Positions 51,256 to 61,438 of a stretch of 64,000 bases of DNA are shown here, one piece after another; position 1 is the first letter of the stretch, and the number at the start of each line of letters is the position of its first letter. The stretch comes from Bradyrhizobium stylosanthis. GTDB lineage: Bacteria; Pseudomonadota; Alphaproteobacteria; Rhizobiales; Xanthobacteraceae. Under the pieces are notes generated by a model. It was given only the letters and a program-made list of their open reading frames with translations, was not told the origin of the DNA and did no database searches. The position numbers and the translations under genes were made by a program. The stretch lies in contig NZ_LVEM01000001.1 of the NCBI RefSeq assembly GCF_001641335.1, positions 118,150-182,149 of the forward strand. The letters are read 5' to 3'.

Positions 51256-54081
51256 TCAACTGGCGAGCGCCGTCCTGAGCATCCTGGCGAGCTCGGACTT
51301 GCGGTAGGGCTTGGCCAGCAGCAGCACGCCGGAATCGAGCCGGCCGTGATGGACGATGGCGTTCTCGGTGTAGCCGGAGGTAAACAGCGTCTTCAGGTCG
51401 GGGCGGCGGCGGGCGGCCTCGTCGGCGAGCTGGCGGCCGTTCATCGCGCCCGGCATGATCACGTCGGTGAAGAGCAGGTCGATCTCCTTGTCGGCATCGA
51501 TGATGGTGAGCGCTTCGGCGGCGTTGGCCGCTTCCAGCGCGGCATAGCCGAGGCTCTTGACCTGGGTCACCACATATTGCCGCACCAGGGCGTCGTCCTC
51601 GACGATGAGGATCTTCTCGTCGCCACCGGCGATGGGGACGTTCTGGGCCGCCTCGTACGCTGTCTCCTGCACGCCGGTCGAGCGCGGCAGGTAGATCTTC
51701 ACGCTCGTGCCGTGGCCTTCCTCGCTGTAGATCTTGATGTGCCCGCCGGACTGCTTGACGAAGCCGAACACCATGCTGAGGCCGAGACCGGTGCCCTTGC
51801 CGACCTCCTTGGTCGTGAAGAACGGATCGAACACCCGCTCGATCAGATCGGACGGAATGCCGCTGCCGGTGTCGCTGACCGCGATCATCACGTAATTGCC
51901 GGCGGCGACGTCGGGGTTCATGGCGGCATAGCCGTCGTCGAGGAAGACGTTGCGGGTCTCCAGCACCAGGGTGCCGCCGTCGGGCATGGCGTCGCGCGCG
52001 TTCAGCGCCAGATTGAGGATCGCGGTGGAGAGCTGGCCAGGGTCGACCAGGGTCGGCCAGGCATCCTCGGTGAGCTGAGGCAGGATGGTGATCTGCTCGC
52101 CCAGGGTCGGATGCAGCAGCTTGGCGGCCTCGAGCGCCAGCGCATTGACGTCGATCTCGCGCGGCTGGAGCGGCTGCTTGCGGGCGAAGGCGAGCAGATG
52201 CTTGGTCAGCTGCGCGCCGCGCTCGGCGGCGTCGTCGATCAGCTTGGTGATGGCGGCAAGCTCGGGCCGGTCGGCGACGGCATCGGCCAGGATGCCGATC
52301 GTGCCGGTGATGACGGTCAGCACGTTGTTGAAGTCGTGCGCGACGCCGCCGGTCAGCTGGCCGATGGAGTCCATCTTCTGGACCTGCCTGAGCTGGGCTT
52401 CGGCGGCCTGCTTCTCGGTGAGGTCGCGGCCGATGAAGAAATGGCGCTTCACGGGCTCCGACCAGGTGCCCATCCAGTTCAGCGTGACCTCGTGACCGTC
52501 GTGGTGGTAGTAGCGCGCCTCGAAGCTGCGCTTGACCGCGCCGCGCCGGGCCGTCCGCATCTCGCCGCGCGTCTTCTCGAGGTCGTCGGGGTGGATGAAC
52601 TCGATCGCGCTGTGCCCGACCATGTCCTCCGGGCTGAAGCCGAGGATGGCCTTCACGCTGGGGCTGACCTGGATGAAATTGCCGAAACCGTCGGTGACCA
52701 GGATCAGGTCCTGCGAGGTCTCGAAGATGCGCTGGCGTTCCTCGATCTCCCGATTGAGCGCCATCTCGGCGCGCTTGCGCTCGGTCACGTCGCGGGCCAC
52801 CTTGGATGCGCCGATGATCTTGCCGTCGGGCGATCGCAGCGGGACCTGGCTCAGCACCACGTCGATCGATTGACCGCTCTTGTGCAGCCGCACCGCCTCC
52901 TGCTGGTCGATGACCTCGCCGTTGCGGGTGCGCGCCAGGTTCTCGGCACCCTCGTCGCGCTGGTCGTCCGGCATGATGATGTCGATGGAGCGGCCGACCG
53001 CCTCGCTGGCGGAGTAGCCGAACACGCGCTCGGCCGCGTTGTTCCAGGTCGTGATGGTGCCGTCGAGCGACTTGGTGATGATGGCGTCGTTGGAGGATTC
53101 GACGACGGCCGTGAACAGGCGCTCGCGCTCGGCGTGGTAGTCGCGCTCGGCGTCCGACCGGCGCTTCAATGCGCCGACCATGCCCGCGGTCTGGGCCTGG
53201 AGGCGGACATTCTCGACCAGGAGCACCGCGAGCACGAACGCCGCCGCGCAGAGGCCGTAGAGGCGGCCGGCGTAAAAGCCGAGATCGAAGCGCGCGACAT
53301 TCACGATGGCCGAAAGCGCGATGTCGAACAGCCAGGCGCACATCACGACCATGAGCCAGATGTCGATCACCGAATGCGGCCTGCGGAACCAGAGCGAGAC
53401 CAGCGCGGCAAAGCTCAGCGACCAGACGAACGACACGACGCCGATCATGGTCGGCGTGTAATGGCCGTCTTTCAGCAGGACCGGGAGCATGTCGTGCTGG
53501 GCCGTGACGATCCAGGCGAACACGGCCATGGCGGCGATAACACCGAACACGATGGTGCAGATCGCACTGGTCGTCGTGCCGCGGATCCTGGGGCCGCCAT
53601 CGGCCTCCTTCAACCAGGCATAGCCCAGCACGCACAGGGGGAAGCCGGCGTGCCAGATCATGTAGAGCCAGACCGTGGTCTGCGGGCCCGCGCCGAACAG
53701 CCCGGTCGGCGTGAACAGGCCGGGGAAGGTGAGGCCATGCACCACCGCCGCGGCTGCGGTGAACAGATAGCCGCCCGCGAGCCACTGCAGCGCGCGGGTC
53801 CGCAACACCGAAAACTGCGACAGCAGCAGCACCGCGGTGATGATGTCGCTGACGGCGAGGGCCGACTGGTAGCTCGCGACAAAGGCGGGGACCGGCAAGA
53901 GCGGGGTACCTGCGAAGGGGACAGCCAGCGCGAACAGGACCGAGGACACGCCGACAATGGCCAATGCGGCGGTGCGGTCGGTCGGGGTGGCCGGCAAGGT
54001 CGACAGGAATGTGCTTCGGTCGATCGGTGTGGGCACGTCCACCTCTTGCAGGCCGGTCTTCGCCATCGTCATCGACGTCAT
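51256..54081 (-). CDS. hybrid sensor histidine kinase with MASE4, PAS repeats and receiver domain
   Basis: This membrane kinase of about 941 aa has a MASE4 sensor of some eight helices (about residues 35-275), two PAS domains (VVESSNDAIITKSLDGTITT and SQDLILVTDGFGNFIQVSPS), and a kinase core with the phosphohistidine in GGVAHDFNNVLTVITG. The ATPase motifs are LNLALNARDAMPDGG and GKGTGLGLSMVFGFVKQSGG. The C-terminal receiver domain has its aspartate in LLFTDVIMPG. The longest frame uses a TTG at 54102; ATGs at 54081, 54072 and 54066 are better. A single-domain response regulator gene is divergent 220 bp away. Confidence 0.93.
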   Translation of the reverse strand: MTSMTMAKTGLQEVDVPTPIDRSTFLSTLPATPTDRTAALAIVGVSSVLFALAVPFAGTPLLPVPAFVASYQSALAVSDIITAVLLLSQFSVLRTRALQWLAGGYLFTAAAAVVHGLTFPGLFTPTGLFGAGPQTTVWLYMIWHAGFPLCVLGYAWLKEADGGPRIRGTTTSAICTIVFGVIAAMAVFAWIVTAQHDMLPVLLKDGHYTPTMIGVVSFVWSLSFAALVSLWFRRPHSVIDIWLMVVMCAWLFDIALSAIVNVARFDLGFYAGRLYGLCAAAFVLAVLLVENVRLQAQTAGMVGALKRRSDAERDYHAERERLFTAVVESSNDAIITKSLDGTITTWNNAAERVFGYSASEAVGRSIDIIMPDDQRDEGAENLARTRNGEVIDQQEAVRLHKSGQSIDVVLSQVPLRSPDGKIIGASKVARDVTERKRAEMALNREIEERQRIFETSQDLILVTDGFGNFIQVSPSVKAILGFSPEDMVGHSAIEFIHPDDLEKTRGEMRTARRGAVKRSFEARYYHHDGHEVTLNWMGTWSEPVKRHFFIGRDLTEKQAAEAQLRQVQKMDSIGQLTGGVAHDFNNVLTVITGTIGILADAVADRPELAAITKLIDDAAERGAQLTKHLLAFARKQPLQPREIDVNALALEAAKLLHPTLGEQITILPQLTEDAWPTLVDPGQLSTAILNLALNARDAMPDGGTLVLETRNVFLDDGYAAMNPDVAAGNYVMIAVSDTGSGIPSDLIERVFDPFFTTKEVGKGTGLGLSMVFGFVKQSGGHIKIYSEEGHGTSVKIYLPRSTGVQETAYEAAQNVPIAGGDEKILIVEDDALVRQYVVTQVKSLGYAALEAANAAEALTIIDADKEIDLLFTDVIMPGAMNGRQLADEAARRRPDLKTLFTSGYTENAIVHHGRLDSGVLLLAKPYRKSELARMLRTALAS

Positions 54082-54301
54082 TTTGATCGCCGTCCAGCTC
54101 AATGGTAGCCGGTTATAGGCTCGTCTTCTGAACGCTGCGGCTACGACTCAACCGAAGGTTACAGCTTACTTAATTTTGGTGGGAACGCGCAGTAGGGTTC
54201 CGGTAAGATGCGCTTTACTGGACGGTGCCATAATGCCCTCCCGCCGTATTGGGTTCCAGGTTTGAATCATTCGATTTGATCTGTTCCGGGAGTTGTTCCC
54301 T

Positions 54302-54688
54302 ATGCCCCGCGTTCTCATCATCGACGACCAGAAGGACGTCCGCGCGATGGTCGCGATCGTGCTCCGGGTCAACCGTTTCGAGGTCGTGGAGGCCGACAGC
54401 GGTGCGGCCGCGCTGAAGGCCTTCGAGGAAGGCGCGTTCGACGCGGCGATCGTCGATATCTTCCTGGGCGACACCAGCGGCGTCGATGTCATCGCGAGCC
54501 TGCGCGAGCGCATGCCGGAGCTTCCCATCATTGCGGTGTCCGGGATGACGACCCTGGATTTCCTGGATCAAGCGCCGCACCTTGCCAATGTGGTCTGCCT
54601 GCAGAAGCCGTTCCGGCCGAATGATCTGCTGCAGGCGCTGCGCAAGGCCCAGGCCGCGGCGGGCGGCGAACTGCCCGCAGCCGTCTGA
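54302..54688 (+). CDS. single-domain response regulator
   Basis: This 128-aa CheY-like receiver protein has VLIIDDQKDVRAMVAIVL, the phospho-acceptor aspartate in AAIVDIFLGDTSGVD, and the lysine in VVCLQKPFRPNDLLQAL. There is no output domain. It probably passes phosphate between kinases or acts by binding proteins. It is divergent from the MASE4 hybrid kinase, which may be its partner. The ATG at 54302 gives the exact family start. A strong stem-loop follows. Confidence 0.92.
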   Translation: MPRVLIIDDQKDVRAMVAIVLRVNRFEVVEADSGAAALKAFEEGAFDAAIVDIFLGDTSGVDVIASLRERMPELPIIAVSGMTTLDFLDQAPHLANVVCLQKPFRPNDLLQALRKAQAAAGGELPAAV

Positions 54689-54704
54689 TCCCGCCGCAAG
54701 GAGA

Positions 54705-54729
54705 AACGCCCCGGGCAAGCCGGGGCGTT
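54705..54729. terminator. stem-loop between convergent genes, probable bidirectional terminator
   Basis: AACGCCCCGG-gcaag-CCGGGGCGTT is a perfect 10-bp stem between the response regulator and the Liv binding-protein gene. On the minus strand it is followed by TCTCC rather than a pure T-run, so efficiency is uncertain. Confidence 0.7.
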
Positions 54730-54767
54730 GTGATGGTTGGATGGCAGCTTGAGGCTCCGCGAGCGCG

Positions 54768-55886
54768 TCAGGTGCCGTTGCCCTTGATCTCGGCGTAGCC
54801 GCCCTTGGCGTCCCACTTGTAGACGACGTAGTCGATCTGCTTGATGTCGCCCTTGGCGTCATACTCGATCGGGCCGATCACGGTGTCCCACTTGCCGGCC
54901 TTCATCGCCTCCATGACCTTCTTGGCATCGGTGGTGCCGGCCTTCTTGGCCGCCTGCGACCAGACCTGCATCGCCGCGTAGGTGTAGAGGGTATAGCCTT
55001 CCGGATCGATGTTCTTGGCCTTGAAGGCGTCGACGATCTTCTTGGCGGTCGGCTTGTTGCGCGGGTCGGGGCCGAAGGTGAACAGGGTGCCTTCGCCGGC
55101 GGGGCCGGTGATGGAGGCGTACTCCTTGTCGGCGAGCGCGTCGCCGGCCATCAGCACGGTCTTGAGACCCTGGTCGCGCATCTGGCGCAGGATCAGGCCG
55201 CTCTCCTGATGATAGCCGCCGACATAGACGAGGTCGATGTTGTCGCGCTTCAGGCGCGAGACGATCGCGTTGAAGTCCTTGTCGCCCTTGTTATAGGACT
55301 CGTACATCTTCTCGGTGATGCCGGCCTTGTTGAGCGCCTTCTTGGTCTCGTCCGCAAGACCCTTGCCGTAGGTGGTCTTGTCGTTGAGGATCGCGATGTT
55401 CTTGCCCTTGAAGTTCTTGGCAATGTACTGCGCCGCGATCAGGCCCTGCTGATCGTCGCGGCCGCAGACGCGCGCAACGTTCCAGAGCTTGCGCTCGGTG
55501 AACAGCGGGTTGGTCGAGGCCGGGGTGATCTGGAGCACGTTGCCGTCGGCATAGGCTTCAGAGGCGGGGATCGACGACGACGAGCAATAGTGCCCGGCGA
55601 CGAAGGGCATCTTGGCGCTGGCGATCTTCTCGGCGATCGAGCGGGCCTGCTTCGGATCGCAGGCATCGTCCTCGACGGAGAGCGCGAGCTTCTTGCCGTT
55701 GACGCCGCCGGCCGCGTTGATATCGGCAACGGCCATCTCGGCGCCGTTCTTCATCTGGCGGCCGAAGGCGGACTCGCCGCCGGTCATCGGGCCTGCGACT
55801 GCGATGGTGACATCCTGCGCGAATGCCGCGCTCGACAGCGCGATCGACGCGCCGAATGCCAGACCGATGAGCTTCAGTGATTTCAT
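54768..55886 (-). CDS. branched-chain amino acid ABC transporter substrate-binding protein
   Basis: This 372-aa periplasmic protein of the LivJ/LivK family binds leucine, isoleucine, valine or related amino acids. It has a signal peptide (LIGLAFGASIALSSAAFAQ) and the features AVAGPMTGGESAFGRQMKNG, DDACDPKQARSIAEKI, and a conserved GHYCSSSSIPASE. The ATG at 55886 follows GAGG. It is the last gene of the liv operon, 150 bp after livF. The exact ligand is uncertain, since rhizobial Liv proteins also take other amino acids. Confidence 0.95.
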   Translation of the reverse strand: MKSLKLIGLAFGASIALSSAAFAQDVTIAVAGPMTGGESAFGRQMKNGAEMAVADINAAGGVNGKKLALSVEDDACDPKQARSIAEKIASAKMPFVAGHYCSSSSIPASEAYADGNVLQITPASTNPLFTERKLWNVARVCGRDDQQGLIAAQYIAKNFKGKNIAILNDKTTYGKGLADETKKALNKAGITEKMYESYNKGDKDFNAIVSRLKRDNIDLVYVGGYHQESGLILRQMRDQGLKTVLMAGDALADKEYASITGPAGEGTLFTFGPDPRNKPTAKKIVDAFKAKNIDPEGYTLYTYAAMQVWSQAAKKAGTTDAKKVMEAMKAGKWDTVIGPIEYDAKGDIKQIDYVVYKWDAKGGYAEIKGNGT

Positions 55887-56036
55887 GAGATACCTCGCGG
55901 GTGGTCGCCTGTGGAAGTCGCCGGGCATGCCCGGTCCAAACCGGCGCCATTCTTGAATGAATTTGGCGAGAAGTCACCGGCAAAATACGGGCATTGACGT
56001 AGATATCTCGCCGCATTCGGCCGCACGCGGCCCGCC

Positions 56037-56777
56037 TCAGCCGTGGCGGCCGCCTTCCAGATAGGCGGCGCGAATCTCGGGGCGCTGCAGCAACTCGGCG
56101 CCGGTCCCGGCCAGGGTGATCAGGCCGTTGACCATGACATAGCCGCGATGGGCGAGCTTGAGCGCGTGGTTGGCGTTCTGCTCGACGATCAGGACGGTCA
56201 GGCCGTCCTGCCGGTTCAGGGTGCGGATCGCGTCGAAAATCTGGCGGGCGATCAGCGGCGCGAGCCCGAGCGAGGGCTCGTCCAGCAGGAGCAGGCGCGG
56301 ACGGCTCATCAGGGCGCGGCCGATTGCCAGCATCTGCTGCTCGCCGCCGGACAGGGTTCCGCCGCGCTGGGCATAACGCTCCTTCAGCCGCGGAAACAGC
56401 GTGAAGACGCGCTGCAGCGTCGCATCGCGCTCCGCATCGGTGCATTCGGTGGCATCCGCCCCCATCTGCAGGTTTTCCGCCACGCTCATGCGGGGGAAGA
56501 TGCGGCGTCCTTCGGGCGATTGCGCAATGCGCAAATGTGCGATCTCGTGGGTCGGCACATCGGTGATGTCGCGGCCTTCGTAAAGGATCTGACCCGAGCG
56601 GGCGCGTGGCTTGCCGAAGATCGTCATCATCAGCGTCGACTTGCCGGCACCGTTGGCGCCGATCAGCGCCACGATCTCGCCGGCATTGATCTCGACGTCG
56701 ACGCCCTTCAGCGCCTCGATCTTGCCGTAGGCGGCACGAAGGCTACGGATCGCGAGCAGGGGGGTGGGCGCCGTCAC
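56037..56777 (-). CDS. livF: branched-chain amino acid ABC transporter ATP-binding protein LivF
   Basis: LivF is one of two ATPases of the Liv importer. The 246-aa product has the Walker A GANGAGKSTLMMTIFG, the signature LSGGEQQMLAIGRALM, the Walker B LLLLDEPSLGLAP and a switch-histidine (QNANHALKLA). The start is the GTG at 56777, overlapping the livG stop in GTGA; a longer frame to 57074 overlaps livG and is an artefact. Confidence 0.96.
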   Translation of the reverse strand: MTAPTPLLAIRSLRAAYGKIEALKGVDVEINAGEIVALIGANGAGKSTLMMTIFGKPRARSGQILYEGRDITDVPTHEIAHLRIAQSPEGRRIFPRMSVAENLQMGADATECTDAERDATLQRVFTLFPRLKERYAQRGGTLSGGEQQMLAIGRALMSRPRLLLLDEPSLGLAPLIARQIFDAIRTLNRQDGLTVLIVEQNANHALKLAHRGYVMVNGLITLAGTGAELLQRPEIRAAYLEGGRHG

Positions 56778-57607
56778 GACCCGCCCTCCATCACGGCCGC
56801 GGCTTCGTCCTCGTCGGTGCCGAGATAGGCTGCGATCACCTTGGGATCGTCGCGGACCTCGCGCGGCGAGCCCTGCGCGATCTTGACCCCGTGGTCCATC
56901 ACCACGATGTGGTCGGAGATTTCCATCACCACCGACATGTCGTGCTCGATCAGCAGGATCGAGGTACCGAGCTCGTTGCGGATCGAGAGCAGCAGTTCGC
57001 TTAAGGCGGCGCTCTCGCGCGCATTGAGGCCGGCGGCGGGCTCGTCGAGGCACAAGAGCGCGGGCTCGGTGCACATTGCGCGCGCGATCTCGAGCCGGCG
57101 CTGGTCGCCATAGGCAAGGTTGCCGGCGGCATCGTCGGCGCGGTCGAGCAGATTGACGCGCCTCAGCCAGTCGGTGGCGAGATCGATCGCGCGCTTCTCG
57201 GCGTCACGGTACACGGGGGCGCCGACGAGGCCGAGGAGGGTGAAGCCGGAGGCGCGCATCAGGGCATTGTGCTGCGCCACCATCAGGTTCTCCAGCGCGG
57301 TCATGCCGGGAAACAGGCGGATGTTCTGGAAGGTGCGCGCCACCTTGGCCTGCTTGGCGATGCGGAAATCGTTCAGCCGTTCCAGCGCGATCACCCGCCC
57401 GTCGTCATGGCTGAGGCGGATGGTGCCGCCGCTCGGCTTGTAGAAGCCGGTGATGCAGTTGAACACCGTGGTCTTGCCGGCGCCGTTCGGCCCGATCAGC
57501 GCGGTGATCTTCTTCCGCTCGGCGGCGAAGGAGAGGTCCTGCACGGCGACGATGCCGCCGAAGCGCATGGTGAGCCGGTCGACGCCGAGAATTTGGTCGC
57601 CGCTCAT
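56774..57607 (-). CDS. livG: branched-chain amino acid ABC transporter ATP-binding protein LivG
   Basis: LivG is the second Liv ATPase. The 277-aa protein has Walker A GPNGAGKTTVFNCITGF, an extended central insert typical of LivG, the signature NLAYGDQRRLEIARAM, Walker B LLCLDEPAAGLN and the switch IEHDMSVVMEI. The ATG at 57607 overlaps the livM stop by four bases. Confidence 0.96.
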   Translation of the reverse strand: MSGDQILGVDRLTMRFGGIVAVQDLSFAAERKKITALIGPNGAGKTTVFNCITGFYKPSGGTIRLSHDDGRVIALERLNDFRIAKQAKVARTFQNIRLFPGMTALENLMVAQHNALMRASGFTLLGLVGAPVYRDAEKRAIDLATDWLRRVNLLDRADDAAGNLAYGDQRRLEIARAMCTEPALLCLDEPAAGLNARESAALSELLLSIRNELGTSILLIEHDMSVVMEISDHIVVMDHGVKIAQGSPREVRDDPKVIAAYLGTDEDEAAAVMEGGS

Positions 57608-58923
57608 CCGTGCCCTTCCTTGACGAGGTCGGAGGAGATCGCCTTGGCCTTGGTCAGATACACGGTCGGCGCGCGATGGCCGATCAGGCCGCGCGGCCGC
57701 CAGATCATGATCAGCACCATGGCCATGCCGAACACCAGCATGCGGTAGCCCTCGAGGCTCCGGAACAATTCGAAGCCGCCGATCATGGCGAGCGCGGCGA
57801 GTGCGACGCCGAGCTGCGAGCCCATGCCGCCGAGCACGACGATGGCGAGCACCAGTGCCGATTCCTGGAAGGTGAAGGATTCCGGGCTGATGAAGCCCTG
57901 GCGTGTCGCAAAGAACGCGCCGGCGAAACCGCCGAACATGGCGCCGGTCGCGAATGCGGTGAGCTTCGTCGTCGTGGTATTGATGCCGAGGGCGCGGCAG
58001 GCGACCTCGTCCTCGCGCAAGGCTTCCCAGGCGCGGCCGATCGGCAGGCGGCGCAGGCGGATCGTCACCCAGTTGGTGAGCAGCGCCAGCGCCAGGATCA
58101 GATAGAACAGGAAGACGATGCGGTGGGTCGCCGAATATTCGATGCCGAGTTTTGCAGCGAGGCCGTCGTCGCTGTTGTCGAGCGGGATGCCGAAGAAGGA
58201 GGGGCGGGGAATGCCGGAGACGCCGTTGGGGCCGCCGGTCAGATCCTGCCAGTTGATGATGACGAGGCGGATGATCTCGCCGAAGGCCAGCGTCACGATC
58301 GCGAGGTAGTCGCCGCGCAGCCGCAGCACCGGAAAGCCGAGCAGCACGCCCCAGAACGCGGCGAGGATGCCGGCAAGCGGCAGGCAGATCCAGAACGACC
58401 AGCCGAAATTGGTGGCGAGCAGGCCGTACGAATAGGCGCCGACCGCGTAGAAGGCGACGTAGCCGAGATCGAGCAGGCCGGCGAGGCCGACCACGACGTT
58501 CAACCCCCAGCCCAGCATGACATAGGTCAGCACGAGGATCGCAAGGTCGAGGATGTAGCGCTGGTTATAGAAGATCACCGGCACCAGCAGCGTGAAGATC
58601 AGCAGCGCGGGCGCGAGATAGCGGCCGAGGAAGGACATGCCGTTCCGCACCGCAGGCGGCACCAGCTTCTCGGCACCGGTGGGGCCGATCCATTGCCGGA
58701 ACAGCTCGATCACGATCGAGCCGCCGAACACGATGGCGACGAGGGACGCAAGCTCGCCGAAGCGCGTCCAGTAGGTGAGCTGGCCGTCGTGGCCCGCCTC
58801 GGTGCGGATGCCGACCATCAGCGAGAACAACACCAGCGCTATGAGGGCGTTGATGAAGGCACTCTTGAGGAGGGCAACGATGCCCGTTGCAGGTTTGGCC
58901 GTATGGGTCGAGGGAGCTGTCAC
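57604..58923 (-). CDS. livM: branched-chain amino acid ABC transporter permease LivM
   Basis: LivM is one of two permeases of the Liv importer. The 439-aa protein has about ten helices, an N-terminal extension as in E. coli LivM, and the family motif GLAGLLDLGYVAFYAVGAYS. The EAA-like loop GRAWEALREDEVACRALGIN near residue 330 contacts the ATPase. It lies 11 bases after the livH stop and overlaps livG. Confidence 0.95.
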   Translation of the reverse strand: MTAPSTHTAKPATGIVALLKSAFINALIALVLFSLMVGIRTEAGHDGQLTYWTRFGELASLVAIVFGGSIVIELFRQWIGPTGAEKLVPPAVRNGMSFLGRYLAPALLIFTLLVPVIFYNQRYILDLAILVLTYVMLGWGLNVVVGLAGLLDLGYVAFYAVGAYSYGLLATNFGWSFWICLPLAGILAAFWGVLLGFPVLRLRGDYLAIVTLAFGEIIRLVIINWQDLTGGPNGVSGIPRPSFFGIPLDNSDDGLAAKLGIEYSATHRIVFLFYLILALALLTNWVTIRLRRLPIGRAWEALREDEVACRALGINTTTTKLTAFATGAMFGGFAGAFFATRQGFISPESFTFQESALVLAIVVLGGMGSQLGVALAALAMIGGFELFRSLEGYRMLVFGMAMVLIMIWRPRGLIGHRAPTVYLTKAKAISSDLVKEGHG

Positions 58924-58934
58924 GCGCGCGCCCG

Positions 58935-59852
<918 letters not shown>

Positions 59853-60058
59853 GCGCTGCCGTTACCAAACCTGAGGCGGGCTCGAAGGGAGCTCTTGAGG
59901 GAGTGAGTTGAGTTTCTTTCGGGCCCCGGCAGCCCCTAGCATTCTTCCCGTTTTGTAACAGGACGGAACTGGCGGCTGCAACTGGCCAGGGCTCGGCATA
60001 AAGGCTTGTACAGAATTCATTTGGCGCCGGATGTCGCCGTTCGGTTCCGCACCTGCGA

Positions 60059-60095
60059 GGAACCGGGTTCCGCAGGGTAACCAAAATGGTTGCCG
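60059..60095. promoter_or_regulatory. two adjacent dyads before the Gln/Pro/Gly-rich ORF
   Basis: GGAACC-G-GGTTCC (60059-60071) is a perfect dyad. GGTAACC-AAAAT-GGTTGCC (60077-60095) has one mismatch. Both lie in the 286-bp gap between divergent livH and the small ORF. They may be operator sites; no regulator is known. Confidence 0.35.
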
Positions 60096-60138
60096 GCCGT
60101 TATCCCGGCTCTGACGTCCAACAAGGGAGTTTCCCCGA

Positions 60139-60309
60139 ATGACGAAGCAGCAGAACCAGAATCCGGGCCAGCAGAGTCAGAATCCCGGCCAGCGCAACCC
60201 GCAGCAGCAGGGCGGCGGTCAGAAACCCGGACAGCAGCAGCAGGACCCGATGCGCCAGGGCGATCGTCCCGGCCAGCAGCAGGGCGGCCAGCGCAATCAG
60301 GACGAATAG
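60139..60309 (+). CDS. Gln/Pro/Gly-rich low-complexity protein, 56 aa
   Basis: This 56-aa protein is composed almost only of Q, N, P, G, R and K, with repeated units such as QNPGQ, GGGQKPGQQQQD and PGQQQGGQRNQDE. It is probably intrinsically disordered and has no family I can name. A strong terminator follows 31 bases after the stop, which supports a real transcript. Alternatively it could be a chance repeat frame, but the terminator and upstream dyads argue against that. Confidence 0.65.
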   Translation: MTKQQNQNPGQQSQNPGQRNPQQQGGGQKPGQQQQDPMRQGDRPGQQQGGQRNQDE

Positions 60310-60340
60310 TTTGGGAAGCCCAAGCCAAGGGAGTGAGGAG

Positions 60341-60367
60341 GGCCCCGCCGAAAGGCGGGGTCTTTTT
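60341..60367 (+). terminator. Rho-independent terminator
   Basis: GGCCCCGCC-GAAA-GGCGGGGTC is a 9-bp stem (one G-T pair) with a GAAA tetraloop followed by TTTTT. It ends the transcript of the Gln/Pro/Gly-rich ORF. Confidence 0.92.
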
Positions 60368-60381
60368 CGTGAGCGAGCGCT

Positions 60382-60425
60382 CCGTCATTCCGGGACGGTC
60401 CGAAGGACCATGCCCGGAATGACGG
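60382..60425. repeat. intergenic palindromic repeat, family H
   Basis: 44-base inverted repeat with arms CCGTCATTCCGGGACGGTCC and GGACCATGCCCGGAATGACGG, immediately after the terminator. Confidence 0.85.
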
Positions 60426-60546
60426 GGATCGCGCCCGGCCAGTTAAGGTAAACAAAGGGTTTAAATTGCCGCCACAGTCTGATGCGAGTTAGCTCCCCGC
60501 AAAGCCTTCCCAATGAAGGCGCGTGGCAGGCGAAGCGGGAAGCGGC

Positions 60547-61071
60547 ATGTTCAGGAATTGGCGGATCGACACGGTCAATGGCGCGCTGCTGGCGGCCTAT
60601 TTCATCCCGGCCTGGGCGCTGGTGGCCTTCAACATCTTTGTTTCACCGGTGCACGGCCTCTACGAGCGGCCCAGTGTCGCAGTGGCGCTGTTCCTCAGCG
60701 ACCATCTCCAGATGGCCGGGATGGACACGGTGCGCGCGGCCTGGCTGCTGGCACTCGGACGCCTGACCGTCGTTGCGTTCTTCGCGATCTATCTCGTGCT
60801 GCTCTGCATTCCCCGCGTCCGCCGCAACGGCGGCAGCGACGAGGCGCTCGGCATTGCGCTGGCGCTCGGCAGCCTGATCTCGTTCGCGAGCATGGTGATG
60901 GCCTCGAAGGTCGGCGAGATGGCCGCCCTGCGCCTGCATGCCACCGAGCTGCTGCTACTGCTCGGCGCCGCGATCGTGATGCTGATCGAGCGGCCCACGG
61001 CGGCGCCAAAGACCGTTCAGACCGCCGAGCCGCTAGGTCTTGAGCAGGCCGAGCTCCTGCACAATCGCTGA
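60547..61071 (+). CDS. membrane protein of unknown function, 174 aa
   Basis: This 174-aa protein has about four hydrophobic helices (ALLAAYFIPAWALVAFNIFV, AWLLALGRLTVVAFFAIYLV, ALGIALALGSLISFASMVMA and ATELLLLLGAAIVMLIE). No family is recognised. The ATG at 60547 is preferred over a GTG-type start at 60523. Its 3' end overlaps the convergent pcaC gene by 39 bases. Function unknown. Confidence 0.75.
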   Translation: MFRNWRIDTVNGALLAAYFIPAWALVAFNIFVSPVHGLYERPSVAVALFLSDHLQMAGMDTVRAAWLLALGRLTVVAFFAIYLVLLCIPRVRRNGGSDEALGIALALGSLISFASMVMASKVGEMAALRLHATELLLLLGAAIVMLIERPTAAPKTVQTAEPLGLEQAELLHNR

Positions 61072-61425
61072 GGCTTCCTTCACGGCGTGATTCGCCGCGG
61101 GTACGCCGCAATAGATCGCTTGCTGCAGCAGGATCTCCTTGATGTCCTCTGGCGTGAAGCCGCCCTCGGCGAGCGCCGCACGCACATGCAGGCGGAATTC
61201 GTCCCATTGGCCGAGCGCGACCATGGTGCCGATCACGAGCACGCGCCGCGTGCGCTCGTCGAAATGCGGCCGTGTCCAGATCTCGCCCCAGGCGTAGCGC
61301 GTAATCAGGTCCTGGAAGTCGGTGTTGAACGCATTGCGGTTTGCGATCGACTTGTCGACCCAGGCATTGCCCAGCACCTTTCGGCGCACATTCATGCCGG
61401 CATCGCGGCGCTTCTGGTCGTCCAT
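61033..61425 (-). CDS. pcaC: 4-carboxymuconolactone decarboxylase
   Basis: PcaC decarboxylates gamma-carboxymuconolactone to the enol-lactone in the protocatechuate branch of the beta-ketoadipate pathway. The 130-aa product has the CMD-family segments RRKVLGNAWVDKS at the N-terminus, WGEIWTRPHFDERTRRVL, and the catalytic region LAEGGFTPEDIKEILLQQAIYCGVPA, with the active-site residues. The ATG at 61425 is preferred. It is the last gene after pcaD, separated from it by a palindromic repeat. The 3' end overlaps the convergent membrane protein gene. Confidence 0.93.
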   Translation of the reverse strand: MDDQKRRDAGMNVRRKVLGNAWVDKSIANRNAFNTDFQDLITRYAWGEIWTRPHFDERTRRVLVIGTMVALGQWDEFRLHVRAALAEGGFTPEDIKEILLQQAIYCGVPAANHAVKEASAIVQELGLLKT

Positions 61426-61438
61426 TTGATCCTCCTCT

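Noticed and set aside
51346..54108. 920-codon open frame antisense to the MASE4 kinase
   Set aside because: It shadows a well-supported kinase gene and shows no domain.
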